DNA of 6,404 nt from NCBI GenBank assembly GCA_003645115.1, contig QNEG01000093.1:1-6404 (forward strand). Direction: 5' to 3'. The notes under the pieces were generated by a model, which saw nothing but the letters and a program-made list of their open reading frames with translations, did not search any database and was not told the origin of the DNA. A program made the translations under genes and the position numbers. Numbering within the stretch: the first letter of the stretch is position 1; each line of letters starts with the position of its first letter. Of this stretch, positions 6,132-6,404 are shown in pieces. The stretch comes from a bacterium. Lineage in GTDB: Bacteria > UBP14 > UBA6098 > B30-G16.

Positions 6132-6222
6132 GGAGAGGTGGCCGAGTTAGGCTGAAGGCAACCGCCTGCTAAGCGGTTGAGCCCTTAATCGGGTTCCGTG
6201 GGTTCAAATCCCACCCTCTCCG
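6132..6222 (+). tRNA. tRNA-Ser(GCU)
   Basis: The full cloverleaf can be drawn. The acceptor stem GGAGAGG (6132-6138) pairs with CCTCTCC (6215-6221), with discriminator G at 6222. A D-arm begins GCC and closes GGC. The anticodon stem ACCGC/GCGGT (6161-6165, 6173-6177) holds loop CTGCTAA with anticodon GCT at 6168-6170, reading AGC/AGU serine codons. A long variable arm with a 6-bp stem (6179-6184 with 6191-6196, one G-T pair) is the class II hallmark of Ser/Leu/Tyr tRNAs. The T-stem GTGGG/CCCAC encloses TTCAAAT. CCA is not encoded, so the cell must add it. A run of seven T at 6225-6231 follows directly and may help end transcription, but there is no separate hairpin before it. The gene is divergent from the peptidase. 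Its 3' 20 nt are duplicated 115 bp downstream. Confidence 0.97.
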
Positions 6223-6404
6223 AGTTTTTTTATTTTATGGAACAAATTTCACCGTGAGTTGATTTTGTTATTCTGTGCAATATGGGATTTGAACCCGATG
6301 AAATGCGCCAGTGGTGCTTCAAATCCCACCCTCTCCGAGTTTTTTTATTTTATGGAACAAATTTCACCGTGAGTTGATTTTGTTATTCTGTGCAATATGG
6401 GATT
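6203..6404 (+). repeat. 115-bp tandem direct repeat starting in the tRNA T-loop
   Basis: Unit 1 spans 6203-6317 and unit 2 starts at 6318 and is cut by the window edge at 6404. The 87 bases available in unit 2 match 6203-6289 without any difference I can find. Each unit begins with the last 20 nt of tRNA-Ser (TTCAAATCCC through the discriminator G), then GAG, a T-run and non-coding AT-rich sequence. Unit 2 lacks the 5' part of the tRNA and the other half of the T-stem, so it is a tRNA 3' fragment, not a gene. The copy number beyond the edge cannot be seen. Confidence 0.93.
6283..6328. repeat. Inverted repeat made of T-arm sequence across the unit junction
   Basis: TGGGATTTGAA at 6283-6293 is the exact complement of TTCAAATCCCA at 6318-6328, with 24 nt between them: 11-bp arms. 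On the minus strand, 6283-6299 reads like the tRNA's own 3' region with 9 bases collapsed between two GGGTT motifs. A 46-nt hairpin could form, followed 11 nt later by a T-run at 6340-6346, too far for a typical intrinsic terminator. Confidence 0.7.

Noticed and set aside
6225..6236. An intrinsic terminator after the tRNA.
   Set aside because: There is a T-run but no independent GC-rich hairpin directly before it; the only nearby stem is the tRNA acceptor stem itself.
6203..6404. Integron attC sites or a CRISPR array.
   Set aside because: attC sites need RYYYAAC/GTTRRRY ends, which are absent. The 115-bp unit has no variable spacers and is one continuous repeat, so CRISPR is excluded.

Overview
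The window looks like a bacterial metagenomic contig. It has clear Shine-Dalgarno sites, sigma70-like promoter elements, a signal-peptide-bearing secreted protease, and a tRNA-Ser without an encoded CCA end. The long secreted protein (papain-like peptidase, PKD, tandem beta-sandwich repeats with DGDG-type motifs, LamG-like domain) is a style common in poorly cultured Gram-negative-type candidate phyla such as Cloacimonadota, WOR-3 or Marinimicrobia. That placement is an inference from style only; no marker gene fixes the taxon.

Layout. (1) Positions 1-964 hold a compact, AT-rich minus-strand operon of three overlapping or nearly touching genes. In transcription order these are a 121-residue chimeric protein (N-terminal piece of an HsdR_N-type restriction nuclease domain fused in frame to the C-terminal end of a tyrosine recombinase), a short 47-codon gene whose ATG overlaps the chimera's TGA, and a gene running off the left edge that resembles a PD-(D/E)XK nuclease-fold protein. 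Two near-identical 21-bp dyads lie inside the short gene and would form hairpins in its mRNA. A promoter-like sequence precedes the operon in the 94-bp gap at 965-1058. (2) Positions 1059-5897 hold one minus-strand gene for a 1612-residue exported papain-family cysteine peptidase with a long beta-sandwich tail. (3) Positions 5898-6131 are a divergent AT-rich spacer with weak promoter candidates for the protease (minus) and a better one for the tRNA (plus). (4) tRNA-Ser(GCU) lies at 6132-6222. (5) From inside the tRNA T-loop to the right edge runs a 115-bp tandem direct repeat that re-copies the last 20 nt of the tRNA and includes an inverted, shortened copy of its T-arm.

How the parts relate. 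The left operon combines pieces of recombinase and nuclease-fold proteins and looks like an accessory or mobile/defence remnant. The protease is a stand-alone secreted degradative or surface enzyme with no visible partner. The tRNA 3' end with its duplicated tail is the kind of place where integrative elements insert, but no matching att sequence was found near the recombinase remnant, so a link between the two ends is not supported. The most interesting items are the chimeric ORF, the hidden small gene with twin RNA hairpins, and the tRNA-derived tandem repeat at the contig edge.
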